Assembly: GCA_904382605.1 (NCBI GenBank)
Contig: CAJFJA010000004.1
Span: 1-64,000 of the forward strand
Source: Candidatus Alloclostridium intestinigallinarum
Lineage (GTDB): Bacteria > Bacillota > Clostridia > Christensenellales > UBA3700
Length of the DNA: 64,000 nucleotides
Direction: 5' to 3'
The stretch's first letter is position 1. Each line of letters begins with the position of its first letter. Positions 16,670 through 26,257 of this stretch are shown piece after piece. The translations under genes were made by a program, and so were the position numbers. The notes below the pieces were generated by a model. That model did not search any database, had not been told where the DNA came from, and saw only the letters and a list, made by a program, of their open reading frames with translations.

Positions 16670-18136
16670 CTATATTCTCTTTATAAGCCCCTCTGCGAGC
16701 AAACTTTCGTCATCCATATACGGAATGTCCGGCAAAGTCTTGCTCTCTCCCGCAAATTCGAACTCCTGCATGGTGCGTCCGATAAGTTCGCGCGCATACC
16801 CCACTTTGCGCTCGCCGTTGATTTTGAATCTGAACGGCGTATTCACGTATTTCGAATACTTTGACGCGTCCTCGGCGCGGTACTTGGTATCTATGTACTC
16901 CGTCGGATCGAGCGCCAGAAACAGCACGGGCGTTTTGCCTATAACGGTGATTTTCGCAACCACCTTTCCGCCCGCCTTGAACGTTTCGCAGTCCCAGCTG
17001 TACCTGCTCTTTACGCCCTTGTACGCCATAAGCATATTGTATACTTCGCCGTAACGCTCCTTCACCACGTCCGACGACTGTATCAGCTTCGCGCGGAAAG
17101 ATCTGTCGAATTTCTTATTCTCTTCCAGCGCGCTGTAAAATTCTTCCTTATCTTCCTTTTCTTCTCCGTCGGCAACCGCAACGGGCACGACGGCAGCGGC
17201 GGCTTCGTCCTCTCCCTTTCCGCCTTCCGGCGTGTTATTGTCCGCGGAAGATTCGGCCGGAGTTTCATTCACGTCCACCGTCTTTTCCTCTCCGCCGGAA
17301 ACTGTCTCTTCCACAGGCGCGACCTCTTCGACGGGCGCAACCTCTTCAACAGGCGCGGTTTCTTCCACAGGCGTGCTCTCTTCAACGGGAACTACGGACA
17401 CGACTTCTTCAACGGGCGCGACCTCTTCGACAGGCGCGGCTTCTTCGACAGGCGCGCTCTCTTCAACGGGAACGGCGGGCTCAATCACGTCCACAGGCTC
17501 AATTTCCGCAACGGGAGCAATCTCCGCGGCGGCGTCCCCGGCAAAAACCGGCTTTTCTGCCGGCGGAACAGCGTCCGTCCGTTCTATTTCTTTGGCGGGA
17601 ACCCCGGAAGCGGTTTCGCGTACGGAGAGCACCTCTTCCGCAGGCGGTATTTCGCCCACTTCGGCTATTTCCTCCGCAGGTTCGACCGGCTTTATCTCCC
17701 GTACGGGGACGGGTTCAACGGCGGGCGCCGTTTCCGGAACGGGCACTATCTCTCCCGCAACGGTCACGGGATCTTCTTCCTGCACGGGGGAGCTTTCTTC
17801 TTTCGCCTGCAGTCTTTCCGCCTTGTAATCTTCGTCAGGCTTATCCGCGGGAGTGGCGCGCACTATCAGAAAAGCCGCGAGAGCCACTATTGCCGCGCCG
17901 AGCAGGATGAATATTATCACCATAAGCCAGAGCGGATACGGCTGTCCGAAAATATGCGTAATTCCGAAATTGCTCACCTTGTCCGCAAGGGTGGGCGCAA
18001 ACACGTCCGCGCCGCCCTCCGCGGATTCTTCCGCCGCGGCGACGAGCGGAATGGCAAAACAAAACGCTGCGGCTATCAGAGCCGCAAGAGTGAAAACTAT
18101 GCTTAAATTACGCAAGGTTTTTGCCATTTTTTCCAT
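16670..18136 (-). CDS. Membrane protein with long Pro-Glu-Val repeat linker
   Basis: A 488-residue protein of unknown function. An N-terminal hydrophobic segment (about 8-32) resembles a signal peptide or anchor. A second transmembrane helix (about 68-90) is followed by a long acidic low-complexity region (about 105-325) built from VPVEE/APVEEV-type repeats, likely an extended spacer. The C-terminal globular domain (about 335-488) contains KFDRSFRAKLIQSSD and KYRAEDASKYSKYVNTPFRF; similar domains follow variable linkers in other Clostridia but have no assigned role. Start at 18136 or at the Met three codons later. Promoter at 18153-18180. Confidence 0.75.
   Translation of the reverse strand: MEKMAKTLRNLSIVFTLAALIAAAFCFAIPLVAAAEESAEGGADVFAPTLADKVSNFGITHIFGQPYPLWLMVIIFILLGAAIVALAAFLIVRATPADKPDEDYKAERLQAKEESSPVQEEDPVTVAGEIVPVPETAPAVEPVPVREIKPVEPAEEIAEVGEIPPAEEVLSVRETASGVPAKEIERTDAVPPAEKPVFAGDAAAEIAPVAEIEPVDVIEPAVPVEESAPVEEAAPVEEVAPVEEVVSVVPVEESTPVEETAPVEEVAPVEEVAPVEETVSGGEEKTVDVNETPAESSADNNTPEGGKGEDEAAAAVVPVAVADGEEKEDKEEFYSALEENKKFDRSFRAKLIQSSDVVKERYGEVYNMLMAYKGVKSRYSWDCETFKAGGKVVAKITVIGKTPVLFLALDPTEYIDTKYRAEDASKYSKYVNTPFRFKINGERKVGYARELIGRTMQEFEFAGESKTLPDIPYMDDESLLAEGLIKRI
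17280..17530. repeat. Coding tandem repeat (PVEE units)
   Basis: Degenerate 18-27-base units encoding PVEE-type motifs inside the Pro-Glu-Val linker of the 16670-18136 gene; several neighbouring units are nearly identical in DNA, so copy number is probably variable. Confidence 0.7.
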
Positions 18137-18152
18137 ACCTGTATACGTTTTT

Positions 18153-18180
18153 ATTATATTATAGCACTTGAAAGCGGCAA
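18153..18180 (-). promoter_or_regulatory. Promoter of the Pro-Glu-Val repeat protein
   Basis: TTGCCG, 16-base spacer, TATAAT on the minus strand; a second overlapping TATAAT lies five bases upstream. Confidence 0.5.
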
Positions 18181-18355
18181 GCGCAACAAAATGCCGTTTA
18201 AAAATAAAACTGCGCGTTCGTGTTTGTTTTCAAAAAATATACTATAACTTGCAACTGTGTCGATACTTTGAATATAATGTTTCCGGAACACCTTCTTTTT
18301 TGTCTTTGAGATGTTATATAATAAACAGAGGTTATCTCAATCAGGGAGAAAAAAT

Positions 18356-19519
18356 ATGCGTAAAAAAATTATCACGGCGCTTATTATGGCGGCAATAATA
18401 TTATCGGCATTTGTATTTTGTCTTGCCGCCTGCACAGACACCGAGGAAACGGGCGATCCCGTTCCCCATTCCGTTTCGATAACCGCCGCGGACGACGTTG
18501 TGGCGTTCGCAAGCGTCACATAGGCAACAGCGGGCACAAAAGTCACCGTCACCGTACGTCCTCCGACGTGGAAAACGGTGACGTTCGTCACGGGCTCGGG
18601 CGTAACGTGCGAAAAAGACGAAGCGGCGAGCACTTCGACCGACGTCGTTTTCACTTTCACAATGCCCGATAAGGACGTTGAACTCACGGTTGAAACGATT
18701 GATTCCGGGGTAAGCGTCGATGAAGACAACCGCATGACGTGGGTTTTCGCTCCGCCCCAGATAGCGCCGAGCGAATCTTCTGACGCCAGGGAGACTTTCG
18801 AAGTCGATTTCGGCGGCGACTTCCTTGCCAATAACGACAGCGACGGCAATCTGCTCAACGTAAAAATCTCTTCGACCAACCAAAGCGTTATCCCCGACGG
18901 GGCAATTGACGGCGCCAAAAGGATAGGCGACAGCGCGTATACGCAGGGAGCTACTTTCACCATAGACCTTTCGAAAATTTCAACCGGCGCAACCACCCTT
19001 ATATTCGAAGATACGTACAACAACCGCACCATCACCAAATATTTGCAGGTCGTCGAAACAGGCACCGTCAATCCGGGCAATATCATCCATGCCTACCTTA
19101 AAGTCAAATTCGATTTTGACGAAAGGGATCTCTCTCTTTCCGAAAATACCGATCCCGCCAAGCTGGTGGTGCTGGTAAGCGTGTCCGATCACGATTGGAT
19201 AGACGGTACCGATCCCGACTGCGGAGCAAGCGAGTATACGCGAGCCCGTTTTCAGCTGTCCGACACGGGATCAAAGACGTTTGCGATGCCGTATATAGAA
19301 GGACACAGATATTCCGTCAGCGTATCGCTGTACACCTATACCAACAATTATGAAACGGATATGAACCCCGAATTTTCTCCGGTATACGGCAATACTCTTC
19401 GTGTCCGCACCAACTTGGCAGGAGTCGGCAATTCAGTCAAAGAAGACGATAACGGCACGTCGTGGCTGACTATAACGAACACACAAAGCACGGTGACGCT
19501 TACTGTTTACGCAGCATAA
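18356..19519 (+). pseudogene. Lipoprotein interrupted by an in-frame amber codon
   Basis: A signal peptide with lipobox (MRKKIITALIMAAIIL, then CLAAC) starts at 18356 after GGGAG. The frame is open to 19519 except for TAG at 18521-18523, codon 56. Reading through gives ASVT-stop-ATAGTKVTVTV, so CAG (Gln) to TAG is the likely change. The region around the stop, through FTMPDKDVELTVE, resembles a divergent InlB B-repeat/bacterial Ig-like domain. The remaining 260 residues are beta-rich with no known family. TAG ends normal genes here, for example GH20 and sufB, so recoding is unlikely. An internal start at 18578 would make a secretion-less fragment. Confidence 0.75.
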
Positions 19520-19591
19520 TGAAGTTATCGGCAATAAAACTGCGCGCATAAATTTATGCGCGCAATTTTATCCGCGAAATTATCGTACCGT

Positions 19592-20302
19592 CTATTTATC
19601 TCCTTCTTTCAGATAGGTGGATATATCCTCGTACTCTCCGTTCACTTTGAGTTCCACATGCACGTGGGGCGCGTCCGCGCATTCAAAGTAAAAACCGTTT
19701 GCTATTTTACCTATTACGTCGCCGCTTTCAACCTTGTCACCCACCGCGACGGATACGTCGCCGAGCAGCTTGCAGGTGGTCACGTAGCCGTTTTCATGAG
19801 TTATTTCCACAACTCCGCCGTAGTAAGAATCGGTGCTGACCGCCGTAACGGTACCGTCGAAAACCGCCTTCACTTCACTACCCTCCGCCGCGGCAAAGTC
19901 GGTGCCGATATGCGTTTTCCACTTGTTTTCCGTGGCGTTGAACACAAGCTCGTCCTCAGAGTGTCCCTGGCTTACCGTTGCCTGTTCCACGGGCAATTCG
20001 GGCGCAAAAGTCCATTCGGGTTCGGGATCCACCGTAGGCGTATCGTCGTCATCGGGCGGAGTCACGACAGGCGTATCGTCATCGTCGTCCGGCACCTGTA
20101 TGGTAGGCGTATCCGGCATATCGTCCGGCTGGGAGCCGAGCACCGCCGCAACCACTATCATGGCGGCAATCGCCAGAATGCACAATATCATTAAAATGAT
20201 ATAGATGTTCTTGCGGAAGAATACCGCAACGTTCGCCGCGGCGCGCTTTGCCCTGCCGCCGCCTTCTACGGGCGCTTCGCCGCTTGTCTTTTTCCTTTTC
20301 AT
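19592..20302 (-). CDS. M23-family peptidase, SpoIIQ-like
   Basis: A 236-residue membrane-anchored LytM/M23 protein. A basic tail (1-30) and one transmembrane helix (about 33-55) precede an Asp/Pro/Thr-rich linker (about 60-95). The peptidase domain is at about 115-232. Its zinc motif HIGTD and the downstream HVHVEL (HxH) are intact, so it could be active, unlike B. subtilis SpoIIQ, which lacks one ligand. Topology and the adjoining YwmB-like gene suggest the forespore-side partner of SpoIIIAH during engulfment; a general cell-wall hydrolase is the alternative. The start is fixed by CGGAGG. Confidence 0.8.
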   Translation of the reverse strand: MKRKKTSGEAPVEGGGRAKRAAANVAVFFRKNIYIILMILCILAIAAMIVVAAVLGSQPDDMPDTPTIQVPDDDDDTPVVTPPDDDDTPTVDPEPEWTFAPELPVEQATVSQGHSEDELVFNATENKWKTHIGTDFAAAEGSEVKAVFDGTVTAVSTDSYYGGVVEITHENGYVTTCKLLGDVSVAVGDKVESGDVIGKIANGFYFECADAPHVHVELKVNGEYEDISTYLKEGDK

Positions 20303-20319
20303 GTTATACCTCCGAATAT

Positions 20320-20733
20320 TTAATAGCTGCCCATTATCAGCGGTATTCCCACGATAAGGCAGTTTTCGCCTTTTACTATCTGCACGTTCACCACTTCGCC
20401 GTTCACGTCCACTCCTCCGCCCAAAAGCGGCGAATAGGCGTAATGGCACTGCTTTCCCATAATATCGTTTTGCCGCGAACGTACAACGCCCAGCCTTTGC
20501 ATGACCTCGGCCGCGGATAGAGTATTGCCGTCTATTTCCAACCTTATACCCGCAAACTCCCTGCTGCCGGTAAGTTCCGCGATATAGTCCGCCGCAGGAA
20601 TTATTTCATATCCGCCGCCCGCTTTCAGATATATCTCCACCACCTCGCCTTCGGGCAGAAGAAGAGTGGGCGCGCATATGAGCGCCATACTCACGGCAAC
20701 CAGAATTACGGCAAGCAAAAGCTTTATTTTCAT
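20320..20733 (-). CDS. Small exported protein, possibly YwmB-like
   Basis: A 137-residue protein with an N-terminal hydrophobic helix (about 5-27), signal or anchor. The C-terminal block VNVQIVKGENCLIVGIPLI resembles the end of the YwmB family (DUF1779), whose gene lies beside spoIID/spoIIQ in bacilli. It is much shorter than B. subtilis YwmB (about 245 residues). It is upstream of the M23 gene with a 17-base gap, so co-transcribed. Function unknown; a sporulation role is inferred from context only. Confidence 0.55.
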   Translation of the reverse strand: MKIKLLLAVILVAVSMALICAPTLLLPEGEVVEIYLKAGGGYEIIPAADYIAELTGSREFAGIRLEIDGNTLSAAEVMQRLGVVRSRQNDIMGKQCHYAYSPLLGGGVDVNGEVVNVQIVKGENCLIVGIPLIMGSY

Positions 20734-20824
20734 GCCTTGATTATTGACGCGGAAAAATGTTTTATACTGACGGAATAATGAAAATCGGCTGGTTCAAAAC
20801 GTCCTTTTAATTTGAAACACACGC

Positions 20825-20854
20825 AAAAGCGGGACGCAGTTGCGTTCCGCTTTT
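20825..20854. terminator. Terminator downstream of the GH2 gene
   Basis: AAAAGCGG-ACGCA-GT-TGCGT-CCGCTTTT hairpin (one mismatch pair), with T-rich sequence on either strand. Confidence 0.8.
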
Positions 20855-20918
20855 CTATAATTTGTAAAAAATATCAAAATCTATCTGCTTTACTACTCCG
20901 ATTGTGACGGAGCGTATA

Positions 20919-22853
20919 TCATTCCCCGAACGGATCGCCGCCCTCTTCCCGCATTGCAAGGTTTTCCTCGGCTTGCCTGTCGGCATGGGTAGTGTATGCC
21001 TCGTGTTCGAAATAAAGTCTGTCGTTGATATTGTTCAGCAGTTCTCTGCCCGCCTTGTTCACCTTTCTGTCGTAGGTGAGAATGCCGTTTATCTCCTCTT
21101 CCACGTCGGAAAGCTGGGTATATACGCTCGCGCACAAACCCTGTCCGATTGCCGGCACCACTTCGCGGGTATATAACTTGTCTATGCTCTCCCTGAGCGT
21201 TTTTTCGTCGCGGAATATCTTGTAGCCGAATATCTTATGCGGCATTTGCATATGTCCCTTTACGGGCATGGAATAGCCGCCGAATTCGGAAAGAATTACA
21301 CAGCGTTTTTCCTTTTTGGGCATACGGAATTTGCGGAAATAGATATGGTACGATTTGAAATCGAAATGTTGCGCGCCCTGGTCGTGCCAGCCGCTCACGC
21401 TGTCTATAAGACGGGTGTCGTCTATACTGCGGACGTAGTCGGTCATGGCGACGCTGTCGAACTGTCCCCAGCCTTCGTTGAATATGCACCACAGCACGAT
21501 AGAAGGGAAACAACGCAGGTATTTTACCGTGTCGCCCACGAATTTTTTGTAATTCTCCCTCTCCGTTTCGTCCGCGCGCGCAAATGCCTTGTAATGTTTG
21601 GTATCGTCAAGCATGACGCCCGCAAACGGCAGCGCGCCTATGACGGCGAAGTTGTACTTATCGCCGCCCGAAACCATATCCTGCCACACGAGCATTCCCA
21701 GCCTGTCGCAATGGTAGTACCAGCGCGCCGGCTCTATCTTTATGTGCTTGCGGATCATGTTGAAGCCGCAGTCCTTCATCGTCTGAATGTCGTTTATCAT
21801 CGCCCTGTCCGAAGGCGGGGTGAGCATGCTTTCAGGATAGTAACCCTGGTCGAGCACGCCGCTTTGGAAGATATATTCGCCGTTCAGCTTTACGCGCTTA
21901 TATCCGCGCATATCGGTTACAAGCTTTATTTTACGCATGGCGAAATAGGTGCGCACGCTGTCGCTTTCGCTCTTTATAAGCACTTTGTAGAGGAAGGGCG
22001 ACGAAGGCGACCATTCCTTTATCGCGCCCAGTTTGACAACGTTGTCGCCCGCCGCGCCTTTTGCGGAGATTATCTCCCTGCCCTCGTCGTATATCTTTAT
22101 CGTGACTTCGCCTATATCGCCGCAGGCGGTAATGTTTATATTTACCTGCGCGCCGCCGGGGTCGGGTAAACACACGACGTTTTCTATATAGTTTTCGGGA
22201 ACCGTCTCCGTCCACACCGTACCCCATATGCCCGACTGCGGAGTGTACCAGATGCCGCCGCGCGAAAGCGTCTGCTTGCCCTTGGGCGCGGGACAGGAAT
22301 CGGAAAAATCCACAACGTGCACTTCAAGGGTGTTTTCACCCTCCCTGCACGCGGAAGTCACGTCAAAGTAAAACGGCAGATAGCCGCCCTCGTGCACGCC
22401 CTGGCTTACGCCGTTCACGAATACTTCGCACTTTTCGTCCACGGCCTCGAAATGCAGTAAAATTTTACCCCTGCCTGCAAAATTGAAGGAAGTCCTGTAT
22501 ATCAGAACTTCGTTCCTGTCCAAAATCCTGCCCACGCCGCTTGCGTCGCATTCGGGGCTGAAAGGCACCAGAATTTTGCCGTCGGTCTTATCCACCCTGC
22601 CGCCCTTTCTGACGTACTCGCTTGCGGATATTACCGCGTAATCCCAACTGCCGTTGAGAATATCGAAATTGCTCCTTTCCATCTGGGGGCGCGGATATTC
22701 CGCACGCGGCTTTTCAGTAATTTTGAAATCGCCGTTTTTATCGCCCGTTCTCAGCTTTTCCCTGCGCGCCCATTCGCGGCAAGCCTTGTCGTAGCGCGCG
22801 GAAGACGCCTGTTTGCAAAAGGGATATTTATTGATTATATCTGTTAAAGTCAT
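20919..22853 (-). CDS. Glycoside hydrolase family 2 (beta-galactosidase/glucuronidase type)
   Basis: A 644-residue GH2 enzyme. A sugar-binding jelly-roll domain (about 60-215, FDILNGSWDYAV, VFVNG) is followed by an immunoglobulin-like domain (about 220-315) and a catalytic barrel. The acid/base is E460 in CIFNEGWG and the predicted nucleophile is E523 in ILSEFGGYS. The sugar specificity (galactoside, glucuronide or mannoside) cannot be decided from the motifs. No signal peptide, so cytoplasmic. Own promoter at 22872-22900 and GGAGGA site. It diverges from the symporter gene. Confidence 0.9.
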   Translation of the reverse strand: MTLTDIINKYPFCKQASSARYDKACREWARREKLRTGDKNGDFKITEKPRAEYPRPQMERSNFDILNGSWDYAVISASEYVRKGGRVDKTDGKILVPFSPECDASGVGRILDRNEVLIYRTSFNFAGRGKILLHFEAVDEKCEVFVNGVSQGVHEGGYLPFYFDVTSACREGENTLEVHVVDFSDSCPAPKGKQTLSRGGIWYTPQSGIWGTVWTETVPENYIENVVCLPDPGGAQVNINITACGDIGEVTIKIYDEGREIISAKGAAGDNVVKLGAIKEWSPSSPFLYKVLIKSESDSVRTYFAMRKIKLVTDMRGYKRVKLNGEYIFQSGVLDQGYYPESMLTPPSDRAMINDIQTMKDCGFNMIRKHIKIEPARWYYHCDRLGMLVWQDMVSGGDKYNFAVIGALPFAGVMLDDTKHYKAFARADETERENYKKFVGDTVKYLRCFPSIVLWCIFNEGWGQFDSVAMTDYVRSIDDTRLIDSVSGWHDQGAQHFDFKSYHIYFRKFRMPKKEKRCVILSEFGGYSMPVKGHMQMPHKIFGYKIFRDEKTLRESIDKLYTREVVPAIGQGLCASVYTQLSDVEEEINGILTYDRKVNKAGRELLNNINDRLYFEHEAYTTHADRQAEENLAMREEGGDPFGE

Positions 22854-22871
22854 AACGCTCCTCCGTATTCA

Positions 22872-22900
22872 ATTATATTTAACGCGCGCGCTCTTGTCAA
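22872..22900 (-). promoter_or_regulatory. Promoter of the GH2 gene
   Basis: TTGACA, 17-base spacer, TATAAT on the minus strand: full consensus at both boxes. Confidence 0.85.
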
Positions 22901-22982
22901 TATGCGCGGAAAAAATAATGCGCCGGCAAAGCCGTTTATAAGCCGTATTACGCCCTTTTCCCGTCAACCCGGGCAAAATGTG

Positions 22983-23011
22983 TTGACATATCGTTTACAT
23001 TGGTTTATAAT
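22983..23011 (+). promoter_or_regulatory. Promoter of the AGCS symporter
   Basis: TTGACA, 17-base spacer, TATAAT: full consensus. Confidence 0.88.
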
Positions 23012-23043
23012 CGCTTTGTTATTATTTTCACAAAGGCGGAATT

Positions 23044-24507
23044 ATGGATAAATTCGGACAGATTATAGCCGATATAGACGAGTTCGTATGGGGCATACCG
23101 CTCATCGTACTCATACTTGGCGTGGGAATATACCTCACCTTCCGCCTTGTGTTTCTTCCACTCAAACGGCTGCCGCGCGCGTTCAGGTATATGTTCGCAA
23201 AGGAAAAAGGCGGCAAAGGCGAAGTTTCCAGCTTCGGTGCGCTGTGCACGGCGCTTTCAGCGACCATAGGCACGGGCAACATAGTAGGCGTTGCCACCGC
23301 CATTGTGGCGGGCGGTCCGGGCGCGATGTTCTGGATGTGGCTGGCGGCGTTTTTCGGAATGGCGACGAAATTCGCGGAAGGCGTGCTGGCGGTCAGATAC
23401 CGCAAAGTCTACCGCGACGGGCACGCGCTGGGCGGACCGTTCTACTATATAGAGCGCGGTCTGGGTCCGAAATTCAAATGGCTGGCGGTGCTGTTCGCGG
23501 TGTTCGGAATGTGCGTGGGACTGTTCGGAATAGGCACTTTCACGCAGGTGAATTCCATATCTTCGGCGGTGAACGAAATAATACCCTCCTCCACGGTATC
23601 GTTTCTGGGCGGGGAATTCACCGTATCCACGATAGTTTCCGGCGCGATTCTGACAGTTATCGTGGCGCTGGTGCTCATAGGCGGAGTAAAGCGCATAGCC
23701 AAAGTTTCCGAAATGGTCGTGCCTTTTATGGCGATAATCTATATCCTGTTCGGGCTTATAGTGATATTTACCAACGTAACCGCCCTGCCGGAAGCGTTCA
23801 GGCAGATATTCGTAGGCGCTTTCAATCCCGGGGCGGTCGCGGGCGGAGCGGCGGGCAGCATACTCGTCGCAATGCAGATGGGAATTGCGCGCGGCATATT
23901 CTCCAACGAAGCGGGGCTGGGTTCCGCGCCCATAGCCGCGGCGGTGGCGTCCACGCGCGAGCCGGTAAGACAGGGACTTGTATCCATGACGGGCACGTTT
24001 ATAGATACGCTCATCGTATGCACGATGACGGGACTTACCATTATCATAACTGGAAGCTGGAACATAGGACAGGAAGGCGTGGGAGTTACGATAACCGCGT
24101 TTTCGCAGGGTCTGCCCGGTTTTCTGGGTGAAGCGGGTCCGGCGATTCTTCTGGTATGCCTGATATTCTTCGCGTTCACGACCATACTCGGCTGGAACTT
24201 TTACGGCGAAAGATGCCTGGAATATCTTGTCGGGCGCAATAAAAAGGCAATACTCACCTACCGCGTGCTGTACATATTGGCGGTATTTATAGGTCCTTAT
24301 ATGACAATTCAGGCGGTATGGGACATAGCCGACATATTCAACGGACTTATGGCGATACCCAACCTTATAGCGGTGATACTGCTGTCCGGCGAAGTGGTAC
24401 GGCTGAGCAAGAGCTTTTTCAGACGCTTTCCGAAAATAACGTCGGAAGCGCCTCCCCCGCCGGAAGGCGAAGAGGAACGGGAGCGGTACAACTGCGAAGT
24501 TCTTTGA
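23044..24507 (+). CDS. Sodium:alanine (AGCS family) symporter
   Basis: A 487-residue integral membrane protein of the alanine-or-glycine:cation symporter family. The signature region around TALSATIGTGNIVGVATAI (about 75-93) binds Na+ and substrate. ARGIFSNEAGLGSAPIAAA (about 281-299) and the C-terminal TILGWNFYGERC are family blocks. About ten transmembrane helices are visible. It would import alanine, glycine or glutamine with Na+. A strong consensus promoter and AAAGGCGG site suggest high expression. Terminator at 24576-24603. Confidence 0.94.
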   Translation: MDKFGQIIADIDEFVWGIPLIVLILGVGIYLTFRLVFLPLKRLPRAFRYMFAKEKGGKGEVSSFGALCTALSATIGTGNIVGVATAIVAGGPGAMFWMWLAAFFGMATKFAEGVLAVRYRKVYRDGHALGGPFYYIERGLGPKFKWLAVLFAVFGMCVGLFGIGTFTQVNSISSAVNEIIPSSTVSFLGGEFTVSTIVSGAILTVIVALVLIGGVKRIAKVSEMVVPFMAIIYILFGLIVIFTNVTALPEAFRQIFVGAFNPGAVAGGAAGSILVAMQMGIARGIFSNEAGLGSAPIAAAVASTREPVRQGLVSMTGTFIDTLIVCTMTGLTIIITGSWNIGQEGVGVTITAFSQGLPGFLGEAGPAILLVCLIFFAFTTILGWNFYGERCLEYLVGRNKKAILTYRVLYILAVFIGPYMTIQAVWDIADIFNGLMAIPNLIAVILLSGEVVRLSKSFFRRFPKITSEAPPPPEGEEERERYNCEVL

Positions 24508-24575
24508 TAAAAACGCGGAGCGCGGCGGTTATTACCCGCCTTAGGAATAGTTCGGGCAGAACGTATACGAATATT

Positions 24576-24603
24576 GAAAAAGCGGCTTTTGCGCCGCTTT
24601 TTC
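24576..24603. terminator. Bidirectional terminator between convergent genes
   Basis: GAAAAAGCGGC-TTTTGC-GCCGCTTTTTC hairpin with A/T tracts on both sides. Confidence 0.85.
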
Positions 24604-24611
24604 AGTCTTAC

Positions 24612-25439
24612 TCATAAATTTTTAATGCCGAAGCCCAGTCCGAAACTTCCGCCCGAATTGTAATATTCCAGGGCGGATTTTTGCAGGGACGTTGAAGGGA
24701 CTATCTTTTGAAAATCGGGGTTTTTCGACCCGAAAATATACTGCATTGCGTCCGGGTTGAACTTCCGCTTTCCCGTTATTTCGAACATGGACGCAAACTT
24801 CAATATATTCGAGTTTTTCTTCATAAACAACTTATTGTCCGGGTACAGCAGCCAGGAAAGACAGGTGCAGACGGTATACTTTTTCCCGAAGTATTTTTCG
24901 AAAAACAGGGGCGCGGCGTAAAAGGACGCTTTGCACGCGCCTTCGTCCAGCCTGCCGCCGCGCGGAATATGCACGTTAAGACAGACGTCGGGCAGTTTAC
25001 GCATTTTCAAAATGCACGCAAGCCCCATATTGAGTATGACGGGACGTTTTATCGGTTGGAATTGCAGTCTGCCCAGCTTGAACAGTTCCAGACGGACGTG
25101 GTGCGCAAGCCATGCGGTATTGTCAAGCCCGTTGACAAGACTGCCCGTGCGGCGGCAGTCCGCCGTCCACACGCCTATATCGCTCATGGTATCGTAAAAA
25201 ATGCTGTCGGATATACCCCTTTCCGCATATCTCACGCGCGCGATTTCCGCCGCGCACAGCGTTACCGCCAACCGCTCGCCGGGGTCGGGACAGGTCAGCT
25301 TTTTATCCGCGATGAATTTTTGCGCCTTTTTGCGCATTTCGCCCTCGCGTGAATAATATTTTTGCGCGACGCGCGCGTCCTCCGCGCTTATACAGCCGCG
25401 TTCGAGCAAGTCTTCCGTTATCCCTTCAAGTCCGTTCAT
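24612..25439 (-). CDS. Two-domain acyltransferase protein (NAT_N/GNAT_C type)
   Basis: A 275-residue protein of the Firmicutes family with an N-acyltransferase-like N-terminal domain and a GNAT-like C-terminal domain. The diagnostic block is LNVHIPRGGRLDEGACKASF (about 167-186), followed by FFEKYFGKKYTVCTCLSWLLYP. Acyl donor and acceptor are unknown. Its start overlaps the rsmI stop by four bases (ATGA), so it is the last gene of the trmN6-rsmI group. Confidence 0.75.
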   Translation of the reverse strand: MNGLEGITEDLLERGCISAEDARVAQKYYSREGEMRKKAQKFIADKKLTCPDPGERLAVTLCAAEIARVRYAERGISDSIFYDTMSDIGVWTADCRRTGSLVNGLDNTAWLAHHVRLELFKLGRLQFQPIKRPVILNMGLACILKMRKLPDVCLNVHIPRGGRLDEGACKASFYAAPLFFEKYFGKKYTVCTCLSWLLYPDNKLFMKKNSNILKFASMFEITGKRKFNPDAMQYIFGSKNPDFQKIVPSTSLQKSALEYYNSGGSFGLGFGIKNL

Positions 25440-26257
25440 TCGTCACCGCCCCGCAGCTTCAACGCCATTTTATATACTTCGTCGCGCGGCAGACGGCAGC
25501 GCGCGGCAACCTGCTTTATTGCGCTTTTCCTGTCCTCTCCGCTCTCCAAAAGCCGCTTTAACATATCTTCGGGATCGGGGGCTTCTTCACCCTCGCCCCC
25601 GCGTACTATCACCACGTATTCTCCGCGCGGCTCTTCCACCCGTATTTCGCCCAGAACGCCCTCTTCCACCTGCTCGAACATCTTGGTGAGTTCGCGGGTC
25701 AATACCACCCCGCGCGCGCCCAGCACGCCGTATAAAAAGTCCAGCTGCTTTTGCAGATCGTGCGGCGACACGTACAGCACCAGCGCGGCGGGCGTATTTT
25801 TGAATGCGCCGACAAGCGCGGTCTTGTCCTTGGTCTTTTCGGGCAGAAAGCCTAAAAAGACGAACGGCCCTTCTATCCCCGAAAGCGCCAGCGCGGTGGT
25901 GAGCGCGGTGGGACCGGGGGCGCAGGTCACGGTTATGCCCGCCTGCCTTGCAAGACGGACGACGACCGCGCCGGGGTCGGATATTCCCGGCATACCCGCG
26001 TCGGTGACAAGAGCCACGTTTTTGCCCTCTTCAAGCAGTCTGACAAGGTATTCCGCGCCGCTTTTTTCGTTGTGTTTGTGGTAGCTGACAAGCGGCTTTT
26101 TCACGCCCCTGCCCAGCAAAAACGGGAGCGAACGGCGCGTATCTTCGCAGGCGATCACGTCCGCGTTTTCAAGCGCATTAAGCGCGCGCGGGGTAAGGTC
26201 CGCCGCGTTGCCGATGGGCGTGCCCACAAGGGTTAAAGTTCCGCTAGATTTTTCCAT
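25436..26257 (-). CDS. rsmI: 16S rRNA (cytidine1402-2'-O)-methyltransferase
   Basis: A 273-residue tetrapyrrole-methylase-fold enzyme. Family blocks are LTLVGTPIGNAADLTPRAL near the start, IACEDTR (about 35-41), VSYHKHNE, VALVTDAGMPGISDPG (about 79-94), GPTALTTALALSG and FLGFLP. It methylates C1402 of 16S rRNA at the ribose. It overlaps the upstream methyltransferase by 14 bases and the downstream acyltransferase by four. The yabB-yabC pairing of bacilli is conserved. Confidence 0.95.
   Translation of the reverse strand: MEKSSGTLTLVGTPIGNAADLTPRALNALENADVIACEDTRRSLPFLLGRGVKKPLVSYHKHNEKSGAEYLVRLLEEGKNVALVTDAGMPGISDPGAVVVRLARQAGITVTCAPGPTALTTALALSGIEGPFVFLGFLPEKTKDKTALVGAFKNTPAALVLYVSPHDLQKQLDFLYGVLGARGVVLTRELTKMFEQVEEGVLGEIRVEEPRGEYVVIVRGGEGEEAPDPEDMLKRLLESGEDRKSAIKQVAARCRLPRDEVYKMALKLRGGDE

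Noticed and set aside
17232..17828. Ser/Thr/Gly-rich protein on the plus strand
   Set aside because: It is the antisense reading of the Pro-Glu-Val repeats of the real minus-strand gene.
18521..18523. UAG recoded as an amino acid
   Set aside because: TAG ends clearly normal genes such as GH20 (166) and sufB-like (6540), so a general recoding is excluded.
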